A stretch of 64,000 bases of DNA from the NCBI GenBank assembly GCA_019695035.1, contig JAIBAU010000005.1:1-64000 (forward strand). The letters are read 5' to 3'. This document shows, piece by piece, positions 36,234 through 46,561 of this stretch. Made by a program: the position numbers and the translations under genes. The notes beneath the pieces are model-generated. The model made no database searches, had not been told where the DNA came from, and worked only from the letters and a program-made list of their open reading frames with translations. The DNA comes from Caulobacteraceae bacterium. GTDB lineage: Bacteria; Pseudomonadota; Alphaproteobacteria; Caulobacterales; Caulobacteraceae. Position 1 is the first letter of the stretch. Every line of letters starts with the position of its first letter.

Positions 36234-36500
36234 ATGGCTCACAAGAAATCGGGCGGCTCTTCGCGTAACGGTCGCGATTCCGAGTCCAAGCGCCTTGGCG
36301 TGAAGAAGTTCGGCGGCGAGCACGTGCTGGCCGGCAATATCCTCGTGCGTCAGCGCGGGACCAAGTTCCATGCGGGCGACAACGTCGGGATCGGTCGCGA
36401 CCATACCCTGTTCGCCACCACCACCGGCCAGGTGAAGTTCACCACCAAGCGCGACGAGCGCTGCTTCGTGTCGGTTGTTCCGGCCATGGCGGCCGAATAG
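36234..36500 (+). CDS. rpmA: 50S ribosomal protein L27
   Basis: An 88-aa L27: [20 protein letters not shown] is the conserved N-terminus that reaches the peptidyl-transferase centre, followed by [20 protein letters not shown] and [20 protein letters not shown]. The N-terminus is the gammaproteobacterial/alphaproteobacterial form that needs only Met removal, without the Firmicute cleavable extension. A GGAATAGGAG ribosome site precedes the ATG. Confidence 0.98.
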   Translation: MAHKKSGGSSRNGRDSESKRLGVKKFGGEHVLAGNILVRQRGTKFHAGDNVGIGRDHTLFATTTGQVKFTTKRDERCFVSVVPAMAAE

Positions 36501-36563
36501 ACAGCGATCCGCACAGACCCCGGATCGCAGGCCACAGGGCCCGATCCGGAGCGAGAGAAACGC

Positions 36564-36594
36564 GGGGAGTCCGGATCACCGGGCTCCCCTTTTT
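36564..36594 (+). terminator. intrinsic terminator of rplU-rpmA
   Basis: GGGGAG-T-CCGG-ATCA-CCGG-G-CTCCCC forms a two-part stem with a 4-base loop, followed at once by TTTTT (36590-36594). The GNAT gene downstream therefore probably has its own promoter or depends on read-through. Confidence 0.85.
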
Positions 36595-36630
36595 CGTTCC
36601 CCGCGGCCGGCCCTCGAAAGGAAGCGGCCC

Positions 36631-37164
36631 ATGTGCGTGATCGACATTTCGCCCGTCATCGAGACGCGGCGACTGACGCTGAGAGCCCCCGAGGACCGGG
36701 ACGTGACCCGCATTGCCCAGATGGCGGCGGACTACGACGTCGCCCGCATGAGCCTGCGTATGCCGCATCCCTATTCGGTGGACGACGCCCGGAGCTTCCT
36801 GCTGCGGGCCGCGTGCCAGGATCGTCGCCGTGAGAACACCTTCGTCATCGAGCTCGAGGACGAAGGGCCGGTCGGCGTCATAGGCCTGTTCCACGACCGC
36901 GACCCCTACCCCGAGATGGGCTACTGGATCGGCAAACCCTATTGGGGCCGCGGCTTGGCGACCGAGGCGGCCGAAGGCGCGCTGGCCTGGGCGTCGAGGA
37001 GCTGGAGGAAGCGGGCGGTCGCGGCCGGCCACTTCCGGGACAACCCCGCGTCGGGGCGCGTGCTCACCAAGTCGGGTTTCCTCTACACTGGCGAGGTGCG
37101 GCGCGCGCATTCGGCGGCGCGCGCCGAGGACACGGAGATCCGGATGATGGTCTGGATGGCCTGA
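36631..37164 (+). CDS. GNAT acetyltransferase (RimJ/RimL-like)
   Basis: A 177-aa acetyltransferase: VIETRRLTLRAPEDRDVTRI is the RimJ/RimL-type start, MGYWIGKPYWGRGLATEAAE the acetyl-CoA loop, and NPASGRVLTKSGF the C-terminal motif. A GAAAGGAAG ribosome site fixes the ATG at 36631. The substrate is unknown. A GNAT gene between rpmA and obg is a recurring arrangement in this group of bacteria, as far as I recall, so it may act on a ribosomal or translation protein; that is inference. Confidence 0.88.
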   Translation: MCVIDISPVIETRRLTLRAPEDRDVTRIAQMAADYDVARMSLRMPHPYSVDDARSFLLRAACQDRRRENTFVIELEDEGPVGVIGLFHDRDPYPEMGYWIGKPYWGRGLATEAAEGALAWASRSWRKRAVAAGHFRDNPASGRVLTKSGFLYTGEVRRAHSAARAEDTEIRMMVWMA

Positions 37165-37177
37165 CCTCACGGAAACG

Positions 37178-37205
37178 AAAAGGGCCGCCCGTGGCCGGGC
37201 GGCCC
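37178..37205 (-). terminator. intrinsic terminator of the cold-shock gene
   Basis: GGGCCGCCCG (37182-37191), loop TGGC and CGGGCGGCCC (37196-37205) make a 10-bp perfect stem. On the minus strand it is followed by TTTTCGTTTC, so it ends the csp transcript; it may also slow plus-strand transcription of the GNAT gene. Confidence 0.8.
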
Positions 37206-37233
37206 CTCCGCTATTCCTGGACCTCTGTCCGGC

Positions 37234-37446
37234 TTACTCGGCCGGGGTCAGGTTGACGGCGGCTTCCTTGCCGCTGCGGCGGTCGGCTTCCATTTCGAAG
37301 TTGACGCGCTGGCCTTCGTTCAGCGAGCCGATGCCCGAACGCTCGACGGCCGTGGCGTGGACGAAGACGTCCTTGCCGCCGCCGTCCGGCGCGATGAAGC
37401 CGTAGCCCTTGGTGGTGTTGAACCACTTCACAGTTCCCGTCGGCAT
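37234..37446 (-). CDS. cold-shock protein (CspA family)
   Basis: A 70-aa single-domain cold-shock protein. The RNA-binding motifs RNP1 (KGYGFIAPD) and RNP2 (DVFVHATAV) are present after [12 protein letters not shown]. It binds single-stranded RNA and opens secondary structure. It has its own promoter (37556-37584) and a leader of roughly 100 bases, as is common for csp mRNAs, and a strong terminator. The frame is open far upstream, but only the part from the ATG at 37446 is family-like. Confidence 0.95.
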   Translation of the reverse strand: MPTGTVKWFNTTKGYGFIAPDGGGKDVFVHATAVERSGIGSLNEGQRVNFEMEADRRSGKEAAVNLTPAE

Positions 37447-37555
37447 ATGCAGTCCCTTGGTTGACGGGTTGGCCCGGCCGATCATGGTCCGGACCATCGA
37501 GTCCAAAGGAGTAGGCAGCTCAAGGCGGCAGTACGCTTCAGAGGTCGACGCCGCC

Positions 37556-39391
<1,836 letters not shown>

Positions 39392-39452
39392 CCGGCTCGC
39401 GACCGCACGCACCCCCATGACCGGAACCCCAAGTCATGCTAGGGTGTCTTGA

Positions 39453-39917
39453 TTGAAGTCCCCAGGAGTAACTCAGCTGAGCCCCCCTTCCGCGCATGAC
39501 GCGCAGCCGGATGCGGTTTCGAACACTGCCCACGAGCAGGACCCCATCCCGCCTCTTCGAGACGAAGACGCCAACCTCGAAGAGATGATCCTGAAGCGCC
39601 TTGATGACGACAAGGCCCAGGACATCGTCCATATCGACCTCAAAGGCAAAAGTTCCGTCGCCGACTCCATGATCGTGGCGTCCGGGCGATCGCACCGTCA
39701 CGTCGGCGCCATCGCCGACCACCTGCTTCGCGCGCTCAAGGACGCGGGCTACGGCAAAGCGCGCGTTGAAGGCCTCCCTCATTGCGACTGGGTGCTGATC
39801 GATGCCGGCGACGTGGTCGTCCACCTGTTCCGCCCGGAAGTGCGCACCTTCTACAACATCGAGAAAATCTGGGCGGTGGACGCACCGCACCGCACGCCGG
39901 CGGCCGCTTCGGTCTGA
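39453..39917 (+). CDS. rsfS: ribosomal silencing factor RsfS
   Basis: A 154-aa RsfS/Iojap protein that binds L14 and blocks 30S-50S joining when nutrients are short. The conserved domain starts near residue 42 (LEEMILKRLDDDKAQDIVHI; SVADSMIVASGRSHRHV; DWVLIDAGDVVVHLF). The start is unclear: TTG at 39453 has AGGG 8 bases upstream. A better AGGAG (39463-39467) sits before an in-frame CTG at 39477, which would remove eight residues. Either way, about 30 poorly conserved N-terminal residues precede the domain. Confidence 0.93.
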   Translation: MKSPGVTQLSPPSAHDAQPDAVSNTAHEQDPIPPLRDEDANLEEMILKRLDDDKAQDIVHIDLKGKSSVADSMIVASGRSHRHVGAIADHLLRALKDAGYGKARVEGLPHCDWVLIDAGDVVVHLFRPEVRTFYNIEKIWAVDAPHRTPAAASV

Positions 39918-39935
39918 CGGACCGGGTGGCGAGGC

Positions 39936-40406
39936 GTGAAGATTGACCTCATCGCCGTGGGCCGGCTGGGCCGTACGGCCGAGAACGCCCTGGCCGCCGA
40001 TTATCTCCGCCGCGCCTCAGCGGGCGGCAAGTCGATCGGGTTGGGCCCCGCCGAACTGGTCGAGGTGGAAGCGAAGGGCGGAACCGGCATGGCCCGGGAG
40101 GCCGAGGCGATCCTCTCGCGGGCGCCCGGCGGCGCCGTTCTGGTGGCCTGTGACGAGCGCGGTCACGCCATGCCATCGCGCGCGTTTGCCGGCCGGATAG
40201 AGAAGTGGCGCGACGGCGGGTCTCCCAGGCTCTGCCTGGTGATCGGCGGCGCCGACGGGCTGGATGAAAGCGTACGCGAGCGAGCCGAGCTCCTTATCGG
40301 TTTCGGGAGCTGGACCTGGCCGCACGCGCTCGCGAGGGTCATGGCGGCCGAACAAATCTATCGGGCGGTGACGATCCTGGGCGGAGGCCCCTACCACCGC
40401 GATTAG
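39936..40406 (+). CDS. rlmH: 23S rRNA pseudouridine-1915 methyltransferase RlmH
   Basis: A 156-aa SPOUT methyltransferase that methylates pseudouridine 1915 in helix 69 of 23S rRNA. MKIDLIAVGRLGR starts it, LCLVIGGADGLDESVR forms the knot and SAM site, and MAAEQIYRAVTILGGGPYHRD is the C-terminal catalytic tail. The start is a GTG, 18 bases after rsfS. Its stop overlaps that of the convergent TetR gene (TTAG). Confidence 0.96.
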   Translation: MKIDLIAVGRLGRTAENALAADYLRRASAGGKSIGLGPAELVEVEAKGGTGMAREAEAILSRAPGGAVLVACDERGHAMPSRAFAGRIEKWRDGGSPRLCLVIGGADGLDESVRERAELLIGFGSWTWPHALARVMAAEQIYRAVTILGGGPYHRD

Positions 40407-40963
40407 GCGGCCGGCGCCATCGCGGCCCGCACGCCCGGACCGAGCAGGGCCTCCAGTTGATCCGCCAATTCGTCCGGCGGCGTCAGCCACCCCTGCGACA
40501 TCCACGCATTCACCGTCGTGGCGAAGGCCCCCGCCGCGAGCGTGGCGACGACGACGACCGGGGGGTTGCAGTTGGCGGGCAGACGCGACTCCAGACCGCG
40601 CCGTAGCCGCGCCTCGCACGCCCGCATCAGGACCTGCATCTTGTCGTCCCGCGCCAACGCCCGGCCAAACGCCTTGGACTCATGGAAATGACGAAGCAGC
40701 TGGCGGGCCCCGGGCAAGACGGACCCCGGTTCTTCAGCCAGTCCAAGCCGCTCGAAATGGTCGATCATGTCGAGGAACATGCTGATCAGCAGATCCTCCT
40801 TGTCTCGATAGTGGGCGTAGAAGGTGGCGCGGCCCACGTCCGCCCGTTCCAGCAGGTCGGCGACACGCCAGGCTGTGTAGCCCTGCTCTCGCGTGAGGCT
40901 GACCATGGCGGCGCGCAGCCGCTCGCGGGTTCGCCGCACGCGTGAATCCCGGCCAGCGGTCAT
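40403..40963 (-). CDS. TetR-family transcriptional regulator
   Basis: A 186-aa repressor. The N-terminal helix-turn-helix (about 10-57) has RERLRAAMVSLTREQGYTAW and the recognition helix VGRATFYAHYRDKEDLL. The C-terminal ligand domain ends with LLGPGVRAAMAPAA. An excellent GGAGGGAG ribosome site fixes the ATG at 40963. It is divergent from a membrane-protein gene, with a perfect palindrome in between that is a natural operator candidate. The open frame continues upstream across the neighbour, but that part is not coding. Confidence 0.92.
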   Translation of the reverse strand: MTAGRDSRVRRTRERLRAAMVSLTREQGYTAWRVADLLERADVGRATFYAHYRDKEDLLISMFLDMIDHFERLGLAEEPGSVLPGARQLLRHFHESKAFGRALARDDKMQVLMRACEARLRRGLESRLPANCNPPVVVVATLAAGAFATTVNAWMSQGWLTPPDELADQLEALLGPGVRAAMAPAA

Positions 40964-41020
40964 GGCTCCCTCCTCTCCCGAACATAACGCCCCGGATCGT
41001 CCAGTCTCGAACAAAACTGG

Positions 41021-41032
41021 CCGAACGTTCGG
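41021..41032. promoter_or_regulatory. palindrome CCGAACGTTCGG, candidate TetR operator
   Basis: A perfect 12-base palindrome lies between the divergent TetR and membrane-protein genes. Related half-sites, CCGAAC at 40978 and TCGAAC at 41007, lie nearby. Repeated half-sites in a divergent TetR intergenic region fit autoregulation plus control of the neighbour. Confidence 0.5.
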
Positions 41033-41086
41033 GAAAACGACCCTTTGAGGCGGCAGGATCGCGGCGCACTGAAGGGGGGAACTGCA

Positions 41087-41758
41087 ATGCGCACCCACAC
41101 GCCCGATCGACTGGCCGCCGCCGCCCTCTTGTTGGGCGGTGCGGGCTTCATCGTCACCATGTCGATCCACCCGACCGGGGTGCACCTGGGGTCCCCGGCG
41201 GATTTGGCGGCCCAGGCATTCCTGACTCGCCTCGCCCACGGCATCGCCCTCGTGGCCCTGCCCCTGACCCTGTTCGGCCTGGCCGCCTTCTCGCGTCGCA
41301 TGGGGCTGCGCCGGCCCTCCGCCCTTGCCGGGCTGGTCTTCTTCGCTGTCGCGGTCGCGTCGGTGATGAACGCCGCTCTCATGAGCGGGTTTGTCCAGGC
41401 CTCCCTGATGGACGCCTATGTGGGCGCGAGCCCGGCCGAGCGCGCCCTGCTGCCGCGCCTTATGGACTACACCCACATGCTTAATCAGGCCTGGGCCATG
41501 GTCTTCTCGGCCGCGTCGGCGGCGGCGATCGGGCTCTGGTCGCTGGGACTGCTGTCGACGCGGGGGAGCCGTGCGGCGGGCTGGCTCGGGCTGGCGGTGG
41601 CTGTCGGCGGCCTGCTTCTGTTGGCCCTTGGCGGACACGACGCGCTCAGCGTGCACGGCTACATGCTGGTGGCCTTGGGCGAGGGCGCCTGGTTGGCCCG
41701 CGTGGCGCTGATGCTGTGGCGGGGCTGGTCGCCCCCGGACGCTCTCGCGGCGGATTGA
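41087..41758 (+). CDS. hypothetical six-helix membrane protein
   Basis: A 223-aa protein with about six hydrophobic helices (for example AAAALLLGGAGFIVTMSI, GLVFFAVAVASVMNAALM, GWLGLAVAVGGLLLLALGG). I do not recognise the family. A GAAGGGGGGA ribosome site precedes the ATG at 41087. It is divergent from the TetR gene and very likely its target. Together the two form a small module inserted between rlmH and the envC-like gene, which are usually close in related genomes. Confidence 0.75.
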   Translation: MRTHTPDRLAAAALLLGGAGFIVTMSIHPTGVHLGSPADLAAQAFLTRLAHGIALVALPLTLFGLAAFSRRMGLRRPSALAGLVFFAVAVASVMNAALMSGFVQASLMDAYVGASPAERALLPRLMDYTHMLNQAWAMVFSAASAAAIGLWSLGLLSTRGSRAAGWLGLAVAVGGLLLLALGGHDALSVHGYMLVALGEGAWLARVALMLWRGWSPPDALAAD

Positions 41759-41796
41759 CGATTCCCGCCGCGCTGCAGCGGGCCTAAGGTCGGGCC

Positions 41797-42891
41797 ATGC
41801 GTCGCGCCGTCCTCGCCCTGTTGGTCGCCGCCCTGGCGGCTGCCCCCGCCTGGGGGCAGCGGGAAGATGGCTACGCCATTGAGTTGCAACGGCGCGACAA
41901 GGCGCGGGAGCGCGACGCCCTGCGCGCCGATGCGGTCAAGGCGGCGCGGGAAGTGGAACAGCTTCGCGCTCGCCTGGTCGTCCTGGCCCGCGTCCAGTCG
42001 ACCGACGAGGGGACCGCGCTGGCCCAGAGGGCGCGGCTGCGCGCGCTCTCCACGCGGGAACAGATCCTGTCGGCGCGGATGGGCGCAGAGCGGGCTCGCC
42101 AGGGGCGGCTGCTGGCGGCGCTCCAGGCCTATTCCCGCCACCCCCCGCCTGCATTGCTGGTGTCTCCGCGCTCGGCCAATGACGCGGTGCGCGCCGCGAT
42201 CCTGATGCGGGCCGTGACCCCGGACCTGCAGCGGCGCGCGGCGATCCTACAGGGGGAACTCGACGCGGTGGCCCAGGTTCGGCGTCAGGCGGCGCTCGCG
42301 GGCGAGGCCCTTTTCCTCACGGAAAGCGAGCTGGCCGAGCGACGAGCGGAGACCGAACGGCTTATCGCCCGGAAGATCGCGCTGGAACAGCGCTACGGCG
42401 CGGCCGCCGACGTCGCGGCCCGCGAAGTCGAGGCCCTCGCCCGCCGGGCGGCTTCCCTTGGGGCCCTGGTCGGAGACCTCGGGGAACGACCGGCCGCGCC
42501 GCAACTGGTCCCGCCGCGACGGCTGGGCCTGCCCGTCCGAGGGTCACTGGTTCGGCGTTTTGGCCAGGCGTCCGGAGCCGGTCGGTCGCTGGGACTGGCC
42601 TTCCGCGCTGGTCCCGCCGCACAGGTTCTGGCCCCTGCGGCTGCGACGGTGGAATACGCCGGGCCGCTGAAGAACTGGGGCGGCGTGGTGATCCTCCGGC
42701 TGGAGGGCGGCTACCGCGTGGTGCTGGCCGGCCTCGACGAAGTGGCGGCGCTCAGCGGGCGCCGCGTCGCGGCGGGCGAGCCAGTCGGTCGCATGGCTCG
42801 TGGAAAGGACCACGAGCTGTACATGGAGGTCCGCCGCGGAGCTTCGGCGGTCGACCCGTCGCCGTGGCTCGACGCGCGCGCGCAACGCTGA
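41797..42891 (+). CDS. EnvC-like murein hydrolase activator (degenerate LytM)
   Basis: A 364-aa periplasmic protein. A signal peptide (RRAVLALLVAALAAAPAWG) is followed by a long coiled coil rich in Ala, Arg and Glu (about 25-225) and a C-terminal M23/LytM domain (about 245-355: GLAFRAGPAAQVLAPAAATV, NWGGVVILRLEGGYRVVLAG). The zinc ligands of active M23 peptidases are missing: the usual HxH near the end is ELYMEV. This is the EnvC pattern, in which the domain activates amidases instead of cutting peptidoglycan. It is followed by ctpA, as in many proteobacteria. Confidence 0.88.
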   Translation: MRRAVLALLVAALAAAPAWGQREDGYAIELQRRDKARERDALRADAVKAAREVEQLRARLVVLARVQSTDEGTALAQRARLRALSTREQILSARMGAERARQGRLLAALQAYSRHPPPALLVSPRSANDAVRAAILMRAVTPDLQRRAAILQGELDAVAQVRRQAALAGEALFLTESELAERRAETERLIARKIALEQRYGAAADVAAREVEALARRAASLGALVGDLGERPAAPQLVPPRRLGLPVRGSLVRRFGQASGAGRSLGLAFRAGPAAQVLAPAAATVEYAGPLKNWGGVVILRLEGGYRVVLAGLDEVAALSGRRVAAGEPVGRMARGKDHELYMEVRRGASAVDPSPWLDARAQR

Positions 42892-42995
42892 TTTGATGGA
42901 GACGCCCTGGACCGGAACGGCCACGATTACGCCGCGGTCGGTCTGTTGATTGCAGGGCGAACACCCCCGGCGCCATGTCGGGACAAGAGGATTTG

Positions 42996-44453
42996 ATGCG
43001 CCAGTTCCTGTCCGGTTTCGCTTCCGCCGTCGCGCTGGGTGCTGGCGTCATGGCCTTCGCCGGCTCCGCGGCCTTCGGGCCGCGTCCCGAGACCTTCAAC
43101 GCCCTCGAGATGTTCGGGGATATCGTCTATCTGGTCGAGCAGCAGTACGTCGTCCCGGTGGACGAGAAGAAGCTCGTCGGCGCGGCGCTGAACGGGATGT
43201 TGCAGTCCCTCGATCCGCACTCCAACTACCTGGACGCCGACGAATTCCGCTCGCTTCGCGAGACCTCGCGAGGCGCCTACGGCGGGCTGGGCATCGAGGT
43301 GACCAGCGAGGACAGCGCGGTAAAGGTCATCACCCCGATGGATGACACCCCCGCGAGCCGGGCCGGCATCCAGGCGGGCGATTTCATCACCGCCATCAAC
43401 GGCGAGAGCGTTCTCGGCAAGCCTCTGAATGAAGCCGTCAAGGGAATGAAGGGAACGCCGGGCACCGAAGTGACCCTGACCATCGCCCGCGAGGGCGTGG
43501 ACCCCTTCGATGTGCGGCTGACCCGCGAAATCATCAACGTGAAGTCAGTGAAGGCGCGCATGGAAGGGAGCTACGGCGTCCTGCGCATCACCAACTTCAA
43601 CGAGAACACGGGCCGCGAGACGGCGGAGGCCGTGGACAAGCTGAAGCGCGAAAACCCCGGCATGAAGGGTCTGATCCTCGACCTGCGCAATAATCCGGGA
43701 GGCATTCTCGAGCAGTCCGTCGCTGTCGCCGATGTGTTCCTCGACGGGGGCGAGGTGGTGACCCAGCGGGGGCGCAATCCGTCAGATATCGAGCGCTACA
43801 ACGCCCAGCCCGGGGACGCCCTGAATGGCCTTCCCATGGTGGTGCTGATCAATCCCGGATCGGCCTCGGCCGCCGAGATCGTCGCCGGAGCCCTGCAGGA
43901 CCGGCATCGCGCGACCCTGGTCGGGCTGACCAGCTTCGGAAAGGGTTCGGTGCAAAGCGTGATCCCGCTGCGAGGCGGCTCCGACGGCGCGGTCAAGCTG
44001 ACCATCGCCCGTTACTACACCCCGTCGGGCCGCTCCATCCAGCGGACCGGTATCGAGCCGGATCTCGAGGTCGCCCTGAGTCGCGAGCAGGCCGAGCGGC
44101 TCGCCACGTCGAGGTTCCAGTTCTCCGAGGCCTCCTTCTCGAACGCGCTGAACGCCGCCGAAGGCCGCACCCGCCGCGGCGCCCATGAGCCTTCGGAATA
44201 TCCGCCCGCGGACTTCGACACCCGCAAGGGCGATTTCCAGCTCGCCCGGGCCATGGATGTCCTGGCGGTGAACGGCAACCTGGCCGCCCTGAGGCCGGTC
44301 CCCAAGGTCAAGCTGGCGGAACTCGGGGCGAACCTGCCCGGCCGGCGCCCGGCGGCCACTACGGCGCCAGCCGATCCGGCCACCCCTCAGATCCCGGACC
44401 GGCCCCAGCCCTATCGTCCGAGCACTCCGCCGGCCCAGCCGCCGAAGAAGTGA
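42996..44453 (+). CDS. ctpA: C-terminal processing peptidase CtpA (S41)
   Basis: A 485-aa periplasmic serine protease. An N-terminal signal/anchor (MRQFLSGFASAVALGAGVMA) leads to a PDZ domain (about 90-175; YGGLGIEVTSEDSAVKV) and the S41 core, with the catalytic pair Ser291 (GSASAAEI) and Lys316 (SFGKGSVQ). A proline-rich tail ends it. It trims C-termini of envelope proteins and affects murein hydrolase levels. The ATG at 42996 is preferred because AGAGG sits 5 bases before it; an ATG at 42975 would add seven residues. Confidence 0.95.
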   Translation: MRQFLSGFASAVALGAGVMAFAGSAAFGPRPETFNALEMFGDIVYLVEQQYVVPVDEKKLVGAALNGMLQSLDPHSNYLDADEFRSLRETSRGAYGGLGIEVTSEDSAVKVITPMDDTPASRAGIQAGDFITAINGESVLGKPLNEAVKGMKGTPGTEVTLTIAREGVDPFDVRLTREIINVKSVKARMEGSYGVLRITNFNENTGRETAEAVDKLKRENPGMKGLILDLRNNPGGILEQSVAVADVFLDGGEVVTQRGRNPSDIERYNAQPGDALNGLPMVVLINPGSASAAEIVAGALQDRHRATLVGLTSFGKGSVQSVIPLRGGSDGAVKLTIARYYTPSGRSIQRTGIEPDLEVALSREQAERLATSRFQFSEASFSNALNAAEGRTRRGAHEPSEYPPADFDTRKGDFQLARAMDVLAVNGNLAALRPVPKVKLAELGANLPGRRPAATTAPADPATPQIPDRPQPYRPSTPPAQPPKK

Positions 44454-44465
44454 CGCAGACTACAG

Positions 44466-44487
44466 ACGCCCCGGGAAACCGGGGCGT
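44466..44487 (+). terminator. hairpin after ctpA
   Basis: ACGCCCCGG, a GAAA tetraloop and CCGGGGCGT form a 9-bp stem 13 bases after the ctpA stop. The following TCCTGCTTCC is only moderately U-rich, so termination is likely but not certain. Confidence 0.65.
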
Positions 44488-44576
44488 TCCTGCTTCCGGA
44501 GCACCGCCCGTTAGTCTTTCTTAACCGGCGCAGGCGACGGTGCGGACTGGTCCCTTTTGTCCGGTTCACGCCGCCC

Positions 44577-45788
44577 ATGTTCGCCAAACGCCAGCCCGCC
44601 TATGTCGGCGTAGAGGCTCCCAAGTCAGGGAGCCGCCTCAACCCGGCTGCCCTGATCGAGTTTGTCCGCAAGCCGTGGGTGGCCATGGCGGGCGCGGCGA
44701 CCCTGTTCGTGGGCGCGGCCGCGACGCTGGTGTTGATCGCCGGCGACCCCTTCGCTGGCGCTCCGATGATCAAGGCGGCGATCCATCGACCCCCGACGGC
44801 GGGCCAGGGCGCCCAGCCCGCCTCCGCCGCCGACGTCTTCACCCTCGACAGCCTGAACATGGGCCAGGACGTGACAGCTGAGGGCTTCGATCTGACCGAT
44901 GCACCGCCCGTGCAGGGGACCGCCGTGATCACCTTGCCGGACGGCGATGGCCTGCCGGGGGGGTCTCCCGTCGCCGTCTCCGGGCCCATGCCCGTGACAC
45001 GCCGGGCGCCCACCGACCCCCTGCCCGCCGCTCCCATCGCCGGAGTGGTGCAGCCAGGCCCCCTGGGACCGCTTCCGTCCATCGCTCCCGACGGGCGCAC
45101 GCCTTTCTCCGCCTACGCCCGCCCCTTCCGCTCCAATGGCAAACCCAAGGTGGCCCTGATCGTCGGCGGCCTGGGCCTGAACGCCGCGGCCACCCGCGCC
45201 GCGATCGAGCGCCTGCCTGCAGAGGTCACTCTGTCCTTCGTCCCCTATTCAGAGGGGCTGCAGGGCTGGATCGACCTGGCGCGCGCCAACGGCCACGAAG
45301 TTCTGCTCGAGATCCCGATGGAGCCGTTGGACTACCCGGACAATGACCCGGGTCCGTACACCCTGCTGGCGAGCGCCAACGCCGCCGAGATCAATCGGCG
45401 CATGGAGTGGCTGCTCAGCCGGGCTGTCGGCTATGTTGGCGTGACCAACTATCTCGGTGACCGCTTCGTGACGTCGGACGCCGGAATGGCCGCCTTCACC
45501 GGCGCGCTCAAGAGCCGGGGCCTGGCCTTCTTTGATGACGGCTCGGCGCGGAACCGGCCCGGCGGCTGGGCCCGCGCCTCGGCGGCCACCGTCGTCGACG
45601 AGCAGACCACCCCCGAAGCGATCGTGGCGCAGTTCAACGCCCTTGAAGCCGCCGCCAAGAGCCACGGATCGGCGCTCGGGGCGGGCTTCGCCTATCCGGT
45701 GACGGTGGATATCGCGCTGCGCTGGGCGCAGGGGGTCAACCAGCGTGGCTTGCAACTGGCGCCCGCCTCCGCCATTGCGAGACGGTGA
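44577..45788 (+). CDS. divergent polysaccharide deacetylase family protein
   Basis: A 403-aa protein with an N-terminal membrane anchor (about 36-58; MAGAATLFVGAAATLVLIAG), a Pro-rich linker (about 60-185), and a divergent polysaccharide-deacetylase (YibQ/DUF610) domain from about 190: KVALIVGGLGLNAAATRAAI, LLEIPMEPLDYPDNDPGP, YVGVTNYLGDRF and LAFFDDGSA. The activity of this family is unproven. In many proteobacteria it sits after envC-ctpA, as here, and may help peptidoglycan processing. It overlaps rppH by 4 bases. Confidence 0.88.
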   Translation: MFAKRQPAYVGVEAPKSGSRLNPAALIEFVRKPWVAMAGAATLFVGAAATLVLIAGDPFAGAPMIKAAIHRPPTAGQGAQPASAADVFTLDSLNMGQDVTAEGFDLTDAPPVQGTAVITLPDGDGLPGGSPVAVSGPMPVTRRAPTDPLPAAPIAGVVQPGPLGPLPSIAPDGRTPFSAYARPFRSNGKPKVALIVGGLGLNAAATRAAIERLPAEVTLSFVPYSEGLQGWIDLARANGHEVLLEIPMEPLDYPDNDPGPYTLLASANAAEINRRMEWLLSRAVGYVGVTNYLGDRFVTSDAGMAAFTGALKSRGLAFFDDGSARNRPGGWARASAATVVDEQTTPEAIVAQFNALEAAAKSHGSALGAGFAYPVTVDIALRWAQGVNQRGLQLAPASAIARR

Positions 45789-46285
45789 GCCAGGAACCCG
45801 TCCACCCCCTCGATCTCGATCTGTACCGACCCAACGTGGGCGTCGTGGTCTTCCATCCCGACGGCCGGGTCTGGCTGGGCAAGCGCTCGGACGCCCGGCC
45901 GCCTCACGACTGGCAGTTCCCCCAGGGCGGAGTTGATCCGGGCGAGGATTGGGCGCAGGCCGCCCGGCGCGAACTCCATGAAGAGACCGGCATCCGTTCG
46001 GTAAGCCCACTCGGGGAGACCGAGGGCTGGATCACCTATGACTTCCCCCCCGAGGTGCTGGCGGGACCGATGCGCAAGCGAGGCTTCAAGGGGCAGAAGC
46101 AGAAATGGTTCGCCGTCCGGTTCGAGGGCGAGGATTCGGAAGTCGACCTGGACGCCCACCCGCCCAAGGAGTTTGACCGCTGGAAATGGGCCGATTGGGA
46201 CGAAGTCCTGGACCTCGTGGTGCCTTTCAAGCGGGACGCCTACGTGCAGGTGCTGGCGGCCTTCGCCCACCTGCGGAGCGCCTAG
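45785..46285 (+). CDS. rppH: RNA pyrophosphohydrolase (Nudix)
   Basis: A 166-aa Nudix hydrolase that removes pyrophosphate from mRNA 5' ends to start decay. YRPNVGVVVFHPDGRVWLGK opens the fold, and the Nudix box is GGVDPGEDWAQAARRELHEE followed by TGI. The rest (WFAVRFEGED; FDRWKWADWDEVLDLVVPFK) matches RppH/IalA. The start is a GTG overlapping the deacetylase stop (GTGA). Confidence 0.95.
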   Translation: MSQEPVHPLDLDLYRPNVGVVVFHPDGRVWLGKRSDARPPHDWQFPQGGVDPGEDWAQAARRELHEETGIRSVSPLGETEGWITYDFPPEVLAGPMRKRGFKGQKQKWFAVRFEGEDSEVDLDAHPPKEFDRWKWADWDEVLDLVVPFKRDAYVQVLAAFAHLRSA

Positions 46286-46306
46286 CTCCGCAATTCGACC
46301 GACCGG

Positions 46307-46561
46307 TCAGGAGCCGGGACGGCCCCTGCGGCGGACCCAGTCGAAGAGCCCCCACAGCGCAATCAGCACCCACGCCCCTTCCAGCAGGGCGGCCGCCAGG
46401 TTGAACTCGAAGCACAGCGAGACCAGCACCAGCACGGCCCCGAAAAGGTTGAGCAGCAGGGCTGGCGGCCGGTGCGGATCGAGCCTGTTCAGCTGCACCC
46501 CCGCATAGGCCCCCAGAATGAGGGCCGCCCCGGCCAGGCCCGCGATTTCATCCAGCCTCAT
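46307..46561 (-). CDS. small membrane protein, CBU_0592 family
   Basis: An 84-aa protein with three hydrophobic helices: AGLAGAALILGAYAGVQL, ALLLNLFGAVLVLVSLCFEF and LEGAWVLIALWGLFDWV. The pattern of loop-NLxGAxL-FE-N-EG-W is that of the CBU_0592-type small membrane proteins, of unknown role. It overlaps the periplasmic-protein gene upstream by 4 bases (ATGA), so the two are coupled. Confidence 0.75.
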   Translation of the reverse strand: MRLDEIAGLAGAALILGAYAGVQLNRLDPHRPPALLLNLFGAVLVLVSLCFEFNLAAALLEGAWVLIALWGLFDWVRRRGRPGS

